Below, in pieces: positions 51,250-60,324 of a stretch of DNA of 64,000 bases. Origin of the DNA: CAWDLX01 sp046728155 (GTDB taxonomy: Bacteria > Actinomycetota > Actinomycetes > Mycobacteriales > Micromonosporaceae); contig JBKPDY010000068.1 of NCBI GenBank assembly GCA_046728155.1, forward strand, positions 1 through 64,000, written 5' to 3'. Each line of letters opens with the position of its first letter. Within the stretch, counting starts at the first letter, position 1. Below the pieces are notes generated by a model that was not told the origin of the DNA, ran no database searches, and saw only the letters and a program-made list of their open reading frames with translations. The translations under genes were made by a program, and so were the position numbers.

Positions 51250-52152
51250 TCAGCTCTTGACAGATCCGGCCATGAGACCGCCGATGAACCATCGGCCGAG
51301 CAGGATATAGACGACAAGCGTTGGCAGGGATGTGATGAGGGCCCCGGCCATCGAGGCGGCGTAGTCGGGGCTCTGCGCGCCGGCGAGCGCATTCAACGCG
51401 ATGGTGATCGGACCGTTATTCGTATTGGACAGGAATATGGCGAACAGGTAGTCGTTCCAGGCCGACGTGAACTGCCAGATGATGGTGACGACGAAGCCCG
51501 GGGCGGAGACCGGAAGGATCACCGACCGGAACATCCGCAGGAGGCCCGCTCCGTCCACATTGGCCGCCTCGACGATCTCGACGGGGACGGTGGTGGCGTA
51601 GTAGTTGCGGAAGATGAGCGTGCAGATCGGGATCCCGTAGATGATGTGCACCAGGATGAGCCGGGGAATCCCGCGCGCGATGTTCGCATCGTTGAGTACC
51701 TCGCCGAGCGGAATCATGACGGCCTGGTACGGGATGAACATACCGAACAGGATCAGCGTGAACACGACGTCCGCGCCCGGGAAGCGTACCCGGGAGAGCA
51801 CGAATCCGTTGGCGGCGCCGAGGAACGACGAGATCAGCGCTACCGGAACGGCGAGCTCGAAGGTTCGGATAAACGAGCCGGAGAGTCTTTCCCAGGCCTT
51901 GTCCCACGATGCGAAGGTCCAGTGCGCCGGCAGGTTCCACTGGCCGGTGATGCCGATATCGCTGCCGTGCTTGAAGCTCGTGACGATCAGGACGTACAGC
52001 GGCATGAGCATGACGACGACGAAGAAGATGAGCGCCGCGTACCGAACGGTGCGCCACACCATGGCCGAGGACGTGCCGGGCGGTCGCAGTGGCGGCGGCG
52101 CCTCGATGACACCACCACCGGGAAGCGTTGGCGTGACGACCCCGGTGCTCAT
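51250..52152 (-). CDS. Sugar ABC importer permease, MalG-like
   Basis: 300-residue inner-membrane permease with six hydrophobic segments and EAA loop VEIVEAANVDGAGLLRMFRSVILP near 200. The first helix is followed by the MalG-type stretch TSFKHGSDIGITGQWNLP. ATG 52152 overlaps the MalF-like stop by ATGA. With the receptor and MalF-like gene it forms a carbohydrate uptake (CUT1-type) system; no ATPase gene is present, so a shared MsiK-like ATPase is expected elsewhere in the genome. Confidence 0.92.
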   Translation of the reverse strand: MSTGVVTPTLPGGGVIEAPPPLRPPGTSSAMVWRTVRYAALIFFVVVMLMPLYVLIVTSFKHGSDIGITGQWNLPAHWTFASWDKAWERLSGSFIRTFELAVPVALISSFLGAANGFVLSRVRFPGADVVFTLILFGMFIPYQAVMIPLGEVLNDANIARGIPRLILVHIIYGIPICTLIFRNYYATTVPVEIVEAANVDGAGLLRMFRSVILPVSAPGFVVTIIWQFTSAWNDYLFAIFLSNTNNGPITIALNALAGAQSPDYAASMAGALITSLPTLVVYILLGRWFIGGLMAGSVKS

Positions 52153-53045
52153 GATCGCTTCTCCGCCCGGTTGACATAGATCAGGTACGGGACGATGACG
52201 AGCGCGACGACGACGAGCAGGAAGACCGCGATCGCCGCTGCCTTCGCCTGGTCGTTGGTGAGCAGCATCTGCCACACGTAAACGGCCGGTACCTCGGTGA
52301 GGTATTGGGGACCGGAGACCGACATGATGAGGTCGAACATCTTCATCGACATGTGCCCGGTGATGATGAGGGCGGACAGTGCGACCGGGGTCAGCTGCGG
52401 AAAGAGCACCCGACGGTAGAGCTGGAACGTACTGGCGCCGTCCATAAGCGCCGCCTCGCGCAGGTCGTGCGGAATGCCGCGGAAACCCGCTAGGAACAGG
52501 GCCATGATGTACCCCGACAACTGCCAGATCGCCGGCAGCGCCATCGCGGCCATTCCCCAGTCCGGGTTGGTCCACCACCGGTTCTCGAGGAAGCCCAGGT
52601 GCAGCGCCCCGAAAATGACGTTCAGGCCACCCGCGTTGTCGCCTGTGCCGGAGTTCATCAGCCACCGCCACACGACGCCGGAGGCGATGAACGATACCGC
52701 CATCGGGAACAGGTAGACGGTACGGAACAAGCCCTCGGCCCGGGCGCCACGCTCGAGCAGGAAAGCCCACAGCAGGCCCATCAGAATCGTGCCGCCGATG
52801 AACACGACGGTGAAGATGCCGAGGTTCTTCAGCGAGTGCACGAACCGGTCGCCGATGTCGTTGGTGAACAGGTTGTTGTAGTTCTGGAGTCCGACGAAAC
52901 CCTTGGATGGCAACGCGTTGTGCTTGTTCTGCAGGGACAGGTTGATCGTCCAGGCGATCAGCCCGTAGACGAAGATGGCCAGGACGATCAGCGAGGGAGA
53001 CAGCAGGAGCAGCCCAGGCCCCCACCGTCGTAACCGATGACGCAT
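52149..53045 (-). CDS. Sugar ABC importer permease, MalF-like
   Basis: 298-residue permease: N-terminal helix LLLLSPSLIVLAIFVYGLIAWTI, GFVGLQNYNNLF (typical of UgpA/MalF relatives), and EAA loop LREAALMDGASTFQLYRRVLFP. ATG 53045 is used because GGAGGGAG is correctly spaced; GTG 53051 would be too close. It follows the receptor gene by about 90 bp and overlaps the MalG-like gene. Confidence 0.92.
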   Translation of the reverse strand: MRHRLRRWGPGLLLLSPSLIVLAIFVYGLIAWTINLSLQNKHNALPSKGFVGLQNYNNLFTNDIGDRFVHSLKNLGIFTVVFIGGTILMGLLWAFLLERGARAEGLFRTVYLFPMAVSFIASGVVWRWLMNSGTGDNAGGLNVIFGALHLGFLENRWWTNPDWGMAAMALPAIWQLSGYIMALFLAGFRGIPHDLREAALMDGASTFQLYRRVLFPQLTPVALSALIITGHMSMKMFDLIMSVSGPQYLTEVPAVYVWQMLLTNDQAKAAAIAVFLLVVVALVIVPYLIYVNRAEKRS

Positions 53046-53133
53046 GCGCACTCCCTCCGCAGACCTGGCGCGATCGGGAAACGGACCCGCGGCGGACCTA
53101 GTTACCGGCCCGCCGCGGAACCATACCGCCTAA

Positions 53134-54399
53134 CTACTTCTTCGCGAACTGCGTCGCCGCCGAGACGAGTGCCGTCTGCAGCGCCGCCGTGTCGCCATCG
53201 GTGGAGAACTTGCCCATAGCTGAGGCCATCGCGCCCTGCCAACCTTGCGAGCAACCCGAGCCGTGTGCGCAGGATGGGACCTGCTTCAACGACTTCCAGT
53301 CGCCGATCGCCGCCTGCTGGTAGGCGGGGTAGTCGGCCGGATTGGCGTCGGTACGGGCCGGGATCGAGCCCTTCTTGGTGTTGAACGCCTTCTGGCCGTC
53401 GGCGCTGCCGACGGTCTTCAGCCAGCACTTGGTCCCGTCGGGGTTCTTCGCGCCCTTGGGCAGCACGAACGAGTCGGCCAGCCACTGGTACACGCCGGTG
53501 TTGCCCGGGAAGACCGAGTAGCTGTAGTCCTTGAAGCCCTTGGCGTCGAGATCCGCCGCTTCCCAGTCACCCATCAACTGGTAGCCGGCCTTGCCATCCA
53601 TGATCAGCTTCTCGGCGTCGGTCCAGTCGAACGTGTCGCGGGTGTCCTTGTTCGTGTAGCTCTCGAGCTTCTTGAAGTCGGAGATCGCCTTGGTGACATC
53701 GGCACCGGCCCAGTCGGTGGAGCCGTTCCACAGACCGGTGAACTTGTCCGGGCCGAGGTCGGAGATGAGCACCGTCTCGAAGAGCATCAGCTGCGTCCAG
53801 TCCTTGCCCAGTGCCAGTGGCGTGACGTTCTTCGCCTTGAGCTTCTCCAGGTCGGCGAAGAAGCCGTCGAGCGTCGTGGCGTCCTGGGTGATGCCGGCGC
53901 TCGCCAGCACCGTCTTGTTACCCCACAGGACGTTGGCCCGGTGGATGTTCGCCGGCACCGAGTAGATCTTGCCGTCGACGGTCAGGTTGCTGATCAGGCC
54001 GGCCGGGAAGGCGTTGGTCAGACCCCAGTCCTTGTACTCCTGGCTCAGGTCCTCGACCTGGCCGGCGTTGATGTAGTCGGTCAGCTCCGCACCTGCGTGG
54101 GCCTGGAACGTGTCCGGCGGGTCGGACTGCTGCAGCCGGTTGGCCAGCACCGTCTTGGCGTTCGAGCCGGCGCCGCCGGCGATCGCGCCGTTGACGAAGG
54201 TGTACTGGCTGCACGCGGTCTTGAACACGTTGACCAGGCCGTCGAGCCCGGCCTTCTCGCCACCGTCGGCCCACCAGGTGAACACCTCGACGTTCTTGGG
54301 TGCAGCACCGCCGCCACCGCTGTTGCCGCCGCAGGCCGTCGCGGCCAAGAGGGCGCCGGCGCCCAGCACCGCGACAGCGATGCGCCTCGAAAATCGCAT
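53134..54399 (-). CDS. Sugar-binding lipoprotein of the ABC importer, MalE-like
   Basis: 421-residue extracellular receptor. Signal peptide MRFSRRIAVAVLGAGALLAATAC with the lipidated Cys at 23, a Gly-rich linker, then the family 1 solute-binding fold: NVEVFTWWADGGEKAGLDGLVNVF, QSDPPDTFQAHAGAELTDYI, DGKIYSVPANIHRANVLWGNK and DGKAGYQLMGDWEAADL. Resembles receptors for oligosaccharides such as cellobiose/xylobiose or glucosides; the sugar is unknown. GGAGGAAAG precedes ATG 54399. The gene is downstream of a LacI gene on the same strand. Confidence 0.92.
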   Translation of the reverse strand: MRFSRRIAVAVLGAGALLAATACGGNSGGGGAAPKNVEVFTWWADGGEKAGLDGLVNVFKTACSQYTFVNGAIAGGAGSNAKTVLANRLQQSDPPDTFQAHAGAELTDYINAGQVEDLSQEYKDWGLTNAFPAGLISNLTVDGKIYSVPANIHRANVLWGNKTVLASAGITQDATTLDGFFADLEKLKAKNVTPLALGKDWTQLMLFETVLISDLGPDKFTGLWNGSTDWAGADVTKAISDFKKLESYTNKDTRDTFDWTDAEKLIMDGKAGYQLMGDWEAADLDAKGFKDYSYSVFPGNTGVYQWLADSFVLPKGAKNPDGTKCWLKTVGSADGQKAFNTKKGSIPARTDANPADYPAYQQAAIGDWKSLKQVPSCAHGSGCSQGWQGAMASAMGKFSTDGDTAALQTALVSAATQFAKK

Positions 54400-54575
54400 A
54401 CTTTCCTCCATCTGTGCCTGACATCGTTGTCCGAGTCTCCTGGGCCAGACTCGCGGTGGGAGATCGAGTTGTCAACGGAGGGCTCGGATTCGGTTCCGTC
54501 ACGATAGCCGGGGCCGTGACCAAACGACGTTCACGGGGTGGAGGAGTGGCGGGGGTGGTCCGTTCCGCTGCGACA

Positions 54576-54604
54576 TCTCGGGCAAAGCGTTCTAATGCCG
54601 CATT
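54576..54604 (-). promoter_or_regulatory. Candidate LacI-type operator upstream of the sugar importer
   Basis: In the 242-bp gap between the LacI gene and the receptor gene, an AGAACGCTTT element (minus strand, central CG as in LacI-family sites) lies beside the 11-bp palindrome AATGCCGCATT (54594-54604). The spot is about 190 bp before the receptor start, so it could also be a far operator. Confidence 0.35.
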
Positions 54605-54641
54605 GGATACTTCCTTTACCTACGGCTGGTTCGACGCCGAG

Positions 54642-55682
54642 TCAGCAGAGGGGAGGCCGGACCGCGTCGGGCAGCCCACGATCCACAATGGACGTGGAGA
54701 GGACATGAGTTACCGGCCACGAGGTGTCCCCGCCGATCCGGTCGAAGAGCCGGGTCGCCGCGATCCGTGCAAGTTCGGTCGGGTCGTATGCGACCACCCG
54801 GAACGGCCGCGGCATGAGGTGCGACAGCTCGAAATCATCGAATCCGACCAGGTCTGCCCCACTTTCGCGGCGGCTCAGTTCATGCAGTGCGCCGACCGTT
54901 ATGCGGTTGTTCAGACAGAAGAACGCGGTCGGGGGTTCTGGCATGGTGAGCATGTCCGCGACCGCCCGCGCGGCGTCGTCCGGTGTGCGGACAGCCTGGC
55001 GCACCAGCTCGTCGTCGTACGGCACGCCAGCGGTCGCCAACGCCGACTGAGCACCGGCGATCCGCTCCCGCATCGTGTACACCGACATGGAGTCGAGAAG
55101 GATCCCGATCCGCTGGTGTCCTCGGCTCAAGATTCCCTGGACGGCGGCCTGCGCGCCGCCTCGGTTGTCAACGAGCACCGTATCGGCGAGCAGCTGACCA
55201 GGCGGGCGGTCGAGGAATACCGCCGGAATCCCCATCTGGGTCTCGCGCCACAAGTACGAGTGGTCCTGGCCGGCCGGCACCACGAGGAGGCCGTCGACCC
55301 GGCGCTGGCACAGGTTGAGCAGGAGTTTGTGCTCCCGCTCCGGGTTCTCCTCGGACGACACGATGATCAACAGCGTGTCGTGGGCGGCCGCGATCTCGGC
55401 GACGACTCCTGCGATCACCGCATAGAACGGGTTGGCGATCTCCTCGATGAGCAGGGCGATGGTCCGGCTCACCTCGCTCGAGCGAAGCGACCGGGCGACG
55501 TCGTTGCGGCGGAAGCCCAGCTCGGACGCGGCGGTGAGCACCCTGTCGACGAGTAGCGGCCCAACCGACGGCTCTCCGTTGATCACCCGTGACACCGTCT
55601 TCAGGCTGACCCCGGCCTGGTGCGCGACGTCGACCATCGTGGGGCGCCGCGGCCGCGGCGGGTTGCCGTTCCCAGGCTGCAT
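54642..55682 (-). CDS. LacI-family transcriptional regulator
   Basis: 346-residue repressor. HTH at the N-terminus TMVDVAHQAGVSLKTVSRVI with hinge helix LGFRRNDVARSLRS, then a periplasmic-binding-type effector domain (ALLIEEIANPFYAVIAGVV, RRVDGLLVVPAG, VFLDRPPGQLLADTVLVDNRGG, GHQRIGILLDS, FFCLNNRITVGAL). ATG 55682 places the HTH at the usual position. Directly upstream of the MalEFG-type genes and in the same direction, so local control of sugar uptake is likely. Confidence 0.92.
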   Translation of the reverse strand: MQPGNGNPPRPRRPTMVDVAHQAGVSLKTVSRVINGEPSVGPLLVDRVLTAASELGFRRNDVARSLRSSEVSRTIALLIEEIANPFYAVIAGVVAEIAAAHDTLLIIVSSEENPEREHKLLLNLCQRRVDGLLVVPAGQDHSYLWRETQMGIPAVFLDRPPGQLLADTVLVDNRGGAQAAVQGILSRGHQRIGILLDSMSVYTMRERIAGAQSALATAGVPYDDELVRQAVRTPDDAARAVADMLTMPEPPTAFFCLNNRITVGALHELSRRESGADLVGFDDFELSHLMPRPFRVVAYDPTELARIAATRLFDRIGGDTSWPVTHVLSTSIVDRGLPDAVRPPLC

Positions 55683-55847
55683 GCTTCCGTCCTGCTGCAC
55701 GATGGCCGAACCATACCTGACAACGTTGTATCTGTGTTCACGGTTCGGCATGTCCGCGCAACGACGACTTCCAGGATCGTCGACGCGTCCCCGCGGCGGT
55801 GTCGACGGCACGGCCGGTCGCCATGTGCTTCGCCGGCCGAGGCTCCC

Positions 55848-57974
55848 TCACGCGTTTTGTCGGGTCACCGCTCGGTCAAGGACGAGCTGGGGCGCTTCGG
55901 CCGGCGCCACGTCATGATCCTTGGACAACCGGTTCGGCCACCAGATCCGCGGACCGATGTCAAGGTTGAGCGCCGTCACCAGCACCGATCGGACCACGAT
56001 CGTGTCGAGCAGGACGCCGAACGCGACCGTGAAGCCGATCTCGGCGAAGGCGATCAACGGCAACGTAGCGAGGACCGCGAATGTGCCCGCGAGGACCAGG
56101 CCGGCGGAGGTGATCACACCACCCGTGGCGGAAAGGCCGACGAGCGTCGCACGACGGGTGCCCTGCCGGTGGGCCTCCTCCCGCACCCGGGTCATCAGGA
56201 AGATGTTGTAGTCGATGCCCAATGCGACGAGGAAGACGAAGACGAACAGCGGGTAGGACGCGTCCGCGCCGCCGAAGCCGAAGACGTGCTTGAAGACAAA
56301 GGCACTCAGGCCCAGAGCGGCGGCGAACGAGAGCACCACCGTCGCGACCAGCAGCAGTGGCGCGAGGATCGAACGTAGCAGGAGGGCCAGGATGATGAGC
56401 ACCACCGCCAGCACGACAGGGATGATCAAGTTTCGGTCGAATTGGGCGGCCCGCTGTACGTCGAGGTTCACTGCCGTGTTTCCGCCGACCATCGCATCGG
56501 CTCCAGGCACGGCATGCACCCGGTCCCGCGCTTTGTCCACTGCGGCGAACGCCGCCTGGCTGTCGGGCGGGTCGATCAGTGTGCCCTGGATCAGGGCGGT
56601 CCCGTCGCGGATCAACGGCGGCACCACGCTGCCCGGGTCGATCCCCGGCGTCTGGCCGAGCGCGGTTCGTACGGCGTCCGCCTGGGCGGCTGTGCTGATA
56701 ACGACCACGGGATTGCCCGCGCCAGCCGGGAAGTGACGGCTCAGCACATCTTCGCCGACCACCGAATCGGGCGTACCGCGGAAGGACTCCTTATTGGTGA
56801 GCCCAGTCGCGTCCAGTTGGACGATTCCCGCCGCCAGGACGGCCAGCACGCCGGCGGTGACGAGCCAGGTCAGGCGCGGGCGATGGGCGATCCGCGCCCC
56901 CACGCGGGCCCAGAAGCCGCGAGCGGTAGGTTCGGCCGAACCCTCGACCGGGCGGATCGGCCAGAATACCCACCGGCCGACGGTGACCAGCAGTGCGGGT
57001 AGCAGGGTCAGCATCACCGCCAGCGCTACGAGGATGCCGATCGCGGCGACCGGGCCGAGTCCCTTGGTGGAGTTGGTCTGCGCGGATAGCAGACAGAGCA
57101 TGCTGACCACGACCGTGGCGCCGCTCGCGATGATGGCTGGGCTGGCCCGGTGCAGGGCAACCGCCATCGCCTCATGCCGGTCATGATGGCGGCGCAGTTC
57201 CTCGCGGTAGCGCGCGATGAGCAGTAGCGCGTAGTCGGTGCCGGCGCCGAAGACCAGGACGGTGAGGATGCCCGCGCTCTGTGCGTTGACGATGAGCCCG
57301 GCATGCGTGGCAAGTAGATAGATGATTGCCTGCGCGCAGGTGAGGGCCACCACTGCGGAGATCACCGGGAGCAGCCAGAGGATCGGGCTGCGGTAAGTGA
57401 GGAGCAGAATCAGCACCACGACGCCGAGGGCTGCGAAGAGCAGTGTGCTGTCGATGCCCTCGAATGCCTTCGAAGAGTCGGCCGCGACTCCGGCCGGACC
57501 TGTGACATGAACAGTCATGCCGTTCGCGCCGTTACGGGCTGTGTCGAGCATCCGCGCCACGATGTCGCCCGCGGTGGACCAGCCGTTCGGGCCGAGGTTG
57601 ATCGGTACGACGATCTCAGCGGCCTGACCGTCGCGCGATGGGATCGGACCGAAGACCGAGCCGTCCAGGTTGGGCAGAGTGCCGAACGATTTGGCATCGG
57701 CGGCGATCTTTCCGGAATCCGTCGCCGTGAGGCCCGCCGGACGCTCGTATACGAGCACCGCCGGGAGCGTGTTGGGCGAGATGAACGCGGCCTGTGCGTC
57801 CAGCACCTTGGTCGACTCGGCGCCTCCGGGCAGCCACGATGTCGCGTCGTTCTTCTCGGCGCCCATCAGCTTGCCGGCGAACGGAAACGCCACCGCTACC
57901 ACGATGAGCCAGAACAGCAGGACAGCGAACTTGATGCGATGACCCGTGATGAGGCCGGTGGCTGACATGCCCAT
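55848..57974 (-). CDS. MmpL-type RND membrane exporter
   Basis: 708-residue protein with two repeats of one helix, a large extracytoplasmic loop and five helices, as in MMPL proteins. FGAGTDYALLLIARYREEL and the matching FLVALGIDYNIFLMTRVREEA in the second half are the paired RND motifs. The loops hold APGLT...-like GGAESTKVLDAQAAF and PGIDPGSVVPPLIRDGTALIQ segments. GGGAG lies 5 bp before ATG 57974. Mycobacterial relatives export lipids and siderophores; this smaller stand-alone copy has no adjacent synthase, so the cargo is unknown. Confidence 0.92.
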   Translation of the reverse strand: MGMSATGLITGHRIKFAVLLFWLIVVAVAFPFAGKLMGAEKNDATSWLPGGAESTKVLDAQAAFISPNTLPAVLVYERPAGLTATDSGKIAADAKSFGTLPNLDGSVFGPIPSRDGQAAEIVVPINLGPNGWSTAGDIVARMLDTARNGANGMTVHVTGPAGVAADSSKAFEGIDSTLLFAALGVVVLILLLTYRSPILWLLPVISAVVALTCAQAIIYLLATHAGLIVNAQSAGILTVLVFGAGTDYALLLIARYREELRRHHDRHEAMAVALHRASPAIIASGATVVVSMLCLLSAQTNSTKGLGPVAAIGILVALAVMLTLLPALLVTVGRWVFWPIRPVEGSAEPTARGFWARVGARIAHRPRLTWLVTAGVLAVLAAGIVQLDATGLTNKESFRGTPDSVVGEDVLSRHFPAGAGNPVVVISTAAQADAVRTALGQTPGIDPGSVVPPLIRDGTALIQGTLIDPPDSQAAFAAVDKARDRVHAVPGADAMVGGNTAVNLDVQRAAQFDRNLIIPVVLAVVLIILALLLRSILAPLLLVATVVLSFAAALGLSAFVFKHVFGFGGADASYPLFVFVFLVALGIDYNIFLMTRVREEAHRQGTRRATLVGLSATGGVITSAGLVLAGTFAVLATLPLIAFAEIGFTVAFGVLLDTIVVRSVLVTALNLDIGPRIWWPNRLSKDHDVAPAEAPQLVLDRAVTRQNA

Positions 57975-58207
57975 GATTCTCCCGCGCCTGGTTTACCCGC
58001 CGGTGCCGTACGCGTCGATGCTGCGACGTTGCGACCATCGTGACACCACCAGACAACATCCCAGCCCGCAACTGGTTAAGTCGGTGCCGGGGTGACCGGT
58101 GGGCAGGCAGCACCGGCGATGATGGTGTTGCAGCGGCGCACGCGAGTGCGATCCCGAGCTACGATCCGGTTGAGGACTGGACGGCAAAGCAAGCATGGGA
58201 GCCGGTC

Positions 58208-59122
58208 ATGGTCATCGTCGGCGCACTGATCGGGGCATTCGGTCTGGCCGCGATCTGGTTCGGTTTGAGCGCGCGAGTAGTCAAGCAGTATGAGCGAGCG
58301 CTGGTCTTCCGGTTCGGCCGGGTGCTCGAGACGATCCGCGGGCCCGGACTCAACATGATCGTCCCGGGCGTCGACCGCCTTCGGACCGTCAATATGCAGG
58401 TCGTGACGATGCCGGTGCCCGCGCAGGAAGGCATTACCCGGGACAACGTGACGGTCAAGGTCGACGCGGTCGTCTACTTCAGCGTTGTCGACCCGGTCCG
58501 GGCCATCGTGGCCGTTCAGGACTACAAATTCGCCGTGTTGCAGGTCGCCCAGACGTCGCTTCGTTCCATGATCGGAAAGAGCGAGCTGGATGACCTGCTG
58601 ACCAACCGGGAGCGGCTCAACCAGGGCCTGGAAATAATGATCGACAATCCGGCGCTGGACTGGGGCGTCCACATCGACCGGGTTGAGATCAAGGACGTGG
58701 CGTTGCCGGAGTCGATGAAGCGCTCGATGTCACGTCAGGCCGAGGCGGAACGGGAGCGGCGGGCCCGTGTCATCACCGCCGAGGGAGAACTTCAGGCGTC
58801 GCGCAAGCTCGCTGAAGCGGCCAGCATCATGGCCGACACTCCGGCGGCGCTGCAGCTTCGGTTGCTGCAGACCGTGGTCGAGGTCGCGGCGGAGAAGAAC
58901 TCGACGCTGGTACTGCCGTTTCCGGTCGAATTGCTGCGGTTCCTGGAGAAGGCACAGGAGAAGGTGCCGGGCGTTCGGGGCGAGCCCGACGCACAACGGC
59001 CGCCCACGCAGAACCAGCGGGCCTCCGTCGAGCCGGCCCCGGACCGGCGCACCGTTCAGGACATCGTCGCGGTCCAGCCGCCGGCGGTACGTACGCCGGC
59101 AAGCTCGGCCGACTCGGCCTAG
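58208..59122 (+). CDS. SPFH/Band 7 membrane protein (stomatin/HflK-like)
   Basis: 304-residue protein: one N-terminal membrane helix (VIVGALIGAFGLAAIWFGL), then the SPFH domain RVVKQYERALVFRFGRVLETIRGPGLNMIVPGVDRL...VDAVVYFSVVDPVRAIVAVQDY, an Ala/Arg/Glu-rich helix (RQAEAERERRARVITAEGELQASRKLAEAA) and a proline-rich tail. Start ATG 58208 is preceded by GGGAG; the longer open frame from 58040 lacks family similarity. These proteins scaffold membrane microdomains. Bacterial stomatins are often paired with an NfeD gene, which is not seen here. Confidence 0.88.
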   Translation: MVIVGALIGAFGLAAIWFGLSARVVKQYERALVFRFGRVLETIRGPGLNMIVPGVDRLRTVNMQVVTMPVPAQEGITRDNVTVKVDAVVYFSVVDPVRAIVAVQDYKFAVLQVAQTSLRSMIGKSELDDLLTNRERLNQGLEIMIDNPALDWGVHIDRVEIKDVALPESMKRSMSRQAEAERERRARVITAEGELQASRKLAEAASIMADTPAALQLRLLQTVVEVAAEKNSTLVLPFPVELLRFLEKAQEKVPGVRGEPDAQRPPTQNQRASVEPAPDRRTVQDIVAVQPPAVRTPASSADSA

Positions 59123-59139
59123 CCGTGGCCCAGCCGCGG

Positions 59140-60324
59140 TCAGACCAGCCAGGTCGGCTGGTAGGCCCGGTTGACCAGCGCCGGGCGGTCCATGGCGAAC
59201 CCGTCGATGGCACTGCCGGCCTCGCCGGTGGTGGCGAGGTCGGCCAGCAGCCGCCCGAACGTTGGCGCGAACTTGAACGCATGGGCGGCGCCGAGCCCGA
59301 CGAAGACCGACGGATGTCCAGGTACCGCGTCGATGACGAAGTCGCGGTCCGGGGTCAGGGTGTAGAGGCAGGTTACCGTGTGCGCCGGCGGCCCGACCCC
59401 GGGAAGGAGGCTAGTGACGAACCGGGAGAGCAGGCTCAGGGCGGCCGGGTCCGGGTCGAAGGATCGCGTGGACGCCGTCGTCGCCGCCCCGCCGCAGTCC
59501 TGTGCGGCCTTCACCAGCGCCCCGTGGCCACCCTCGGCGTACGTCGGGAACCCGTAGAAGGACGGATCATCCATCCAGATCCAGACCGGTAGCCGGTCGG
59601 GCCCGAACGACTCCGGCGACGCCGGCGCGAAGTAGGTCACCTGCTCTCGCAGTACGGTCAACGGCAAGGCGACGCCGAGATGCACGAGCAGGTCGTTGGT
59701 CCAGGCGTCGGCGGTGAGTACGACGCGGCACGCCCGGATCCGGTCGCCGGCTGAGCCCACGAACACCTCGACCTCGTCACCGAGGTCGACCAGTCGGGTG
59801 ACCGGAGATTCGTCGCGCAGCCGGGCTCCGCGCAGACGGGCGAGCCGCTGCATCGTCGCGGTAGCGCGGCCGGCGGGGACGATCGAGGTATCCCCTTGAT
59901 AGATCGCCATCGTGGCATCGGGCAGGGCGATCGCCGGCCATCGCGCGGTTACCTCGGCGGCGTCGAGGATCTGGAACGGCACCCCGCACCCGGCGAGGCT
60001 CGATGTGTAGTCCACCGCGGACATCGCCGCATCGGGCGGGAAGAGATCGAGACCGCCGGTGGTGCTCACCAGCCGCTCACCGGACTCGCGCTCGAGCACC
60101 GCCCACTCGGCGTAGGCCTCGCCGGCCAGGGCGACGTAGGCCGGCGTGTGATAGCTACGCCGGAGGATGCGCGACGTGTCGTGCGAAGCCCCGTTGCGAT
60201 GACCGAGGGCGAACTGTTCGAGAAGGACGACATCGGCCCCGCGGCGAGCCAGTTGCCATGCCGTGGCACTGCCCAGCCCACCGCCGCCGGCGACGACGAC
60301 ATCGGCTCGCTCCACCGCGCTCAC
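59140..60324 (-). CDS. Monomeric sarcosine oxidase-like FAD amine oxidase
   Basis: 394-residue flavoprotein of the MSOX/N-methyltryptophan oxidase type, oxidising an N-methyl or secondary amine with H2O2 production. FAD fold VVVAGGGGLGSATAWQLARRG, then GHRNGASHDTSRILRRSYH (family block after the ADP motif), and the C-terminal TCLYTLTPDRDFVID, whose Cys319 matches the covalent flavin cysteine of MSOX. GTG 60324 overlaps the Rieske oxygenase stop by GTGA. Unlike SoxA and dimethylglycine oxidase it has no folate domain, so the released carbon would be free formaldehyde. Confidence 0.85.
   Translation of the reverse strand: MSAVERADVVVAGGGGLGSATAWQLARRGADVVLLEQFALGHRNGASHDTSRILRRSYHTPAYVALAGEAYAEWAVLERESGERLVSTTGGLDLFPPDAAMSAVDYTSSLAGCGVPFQILDAAEVTARWPAIALPDATMAIYQGDTSIVPAGRATATMQRLARLRGARLRDESPVTRLVDLGDEVEVFVGSAGDRIRACRVVLTADAWTNDLLVHLGVALPLTVLREQVTYFAPASPESFGPDRLPVWIWMDDPSFYGFPTYAEGGHGALVKAAQDCGGAATTASTRSFDPDPAALSLLSRFVTSLLPGVGPPAHTVTCLYTLTPDRDFVIDAVPGHPSVFVGLGAAHAFKFAPTFGRLLADLATTGEAGSAIDGFAMDRPALVNRAYQPTWLV

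Noticed and set aside
58040..58207. N-terminal extension of the SPFH protein
   Set aside because: The extra 56 residues are low-complexity and precede a well-placed ribosome site and ATG at 58208 that starts at the membrane helix.
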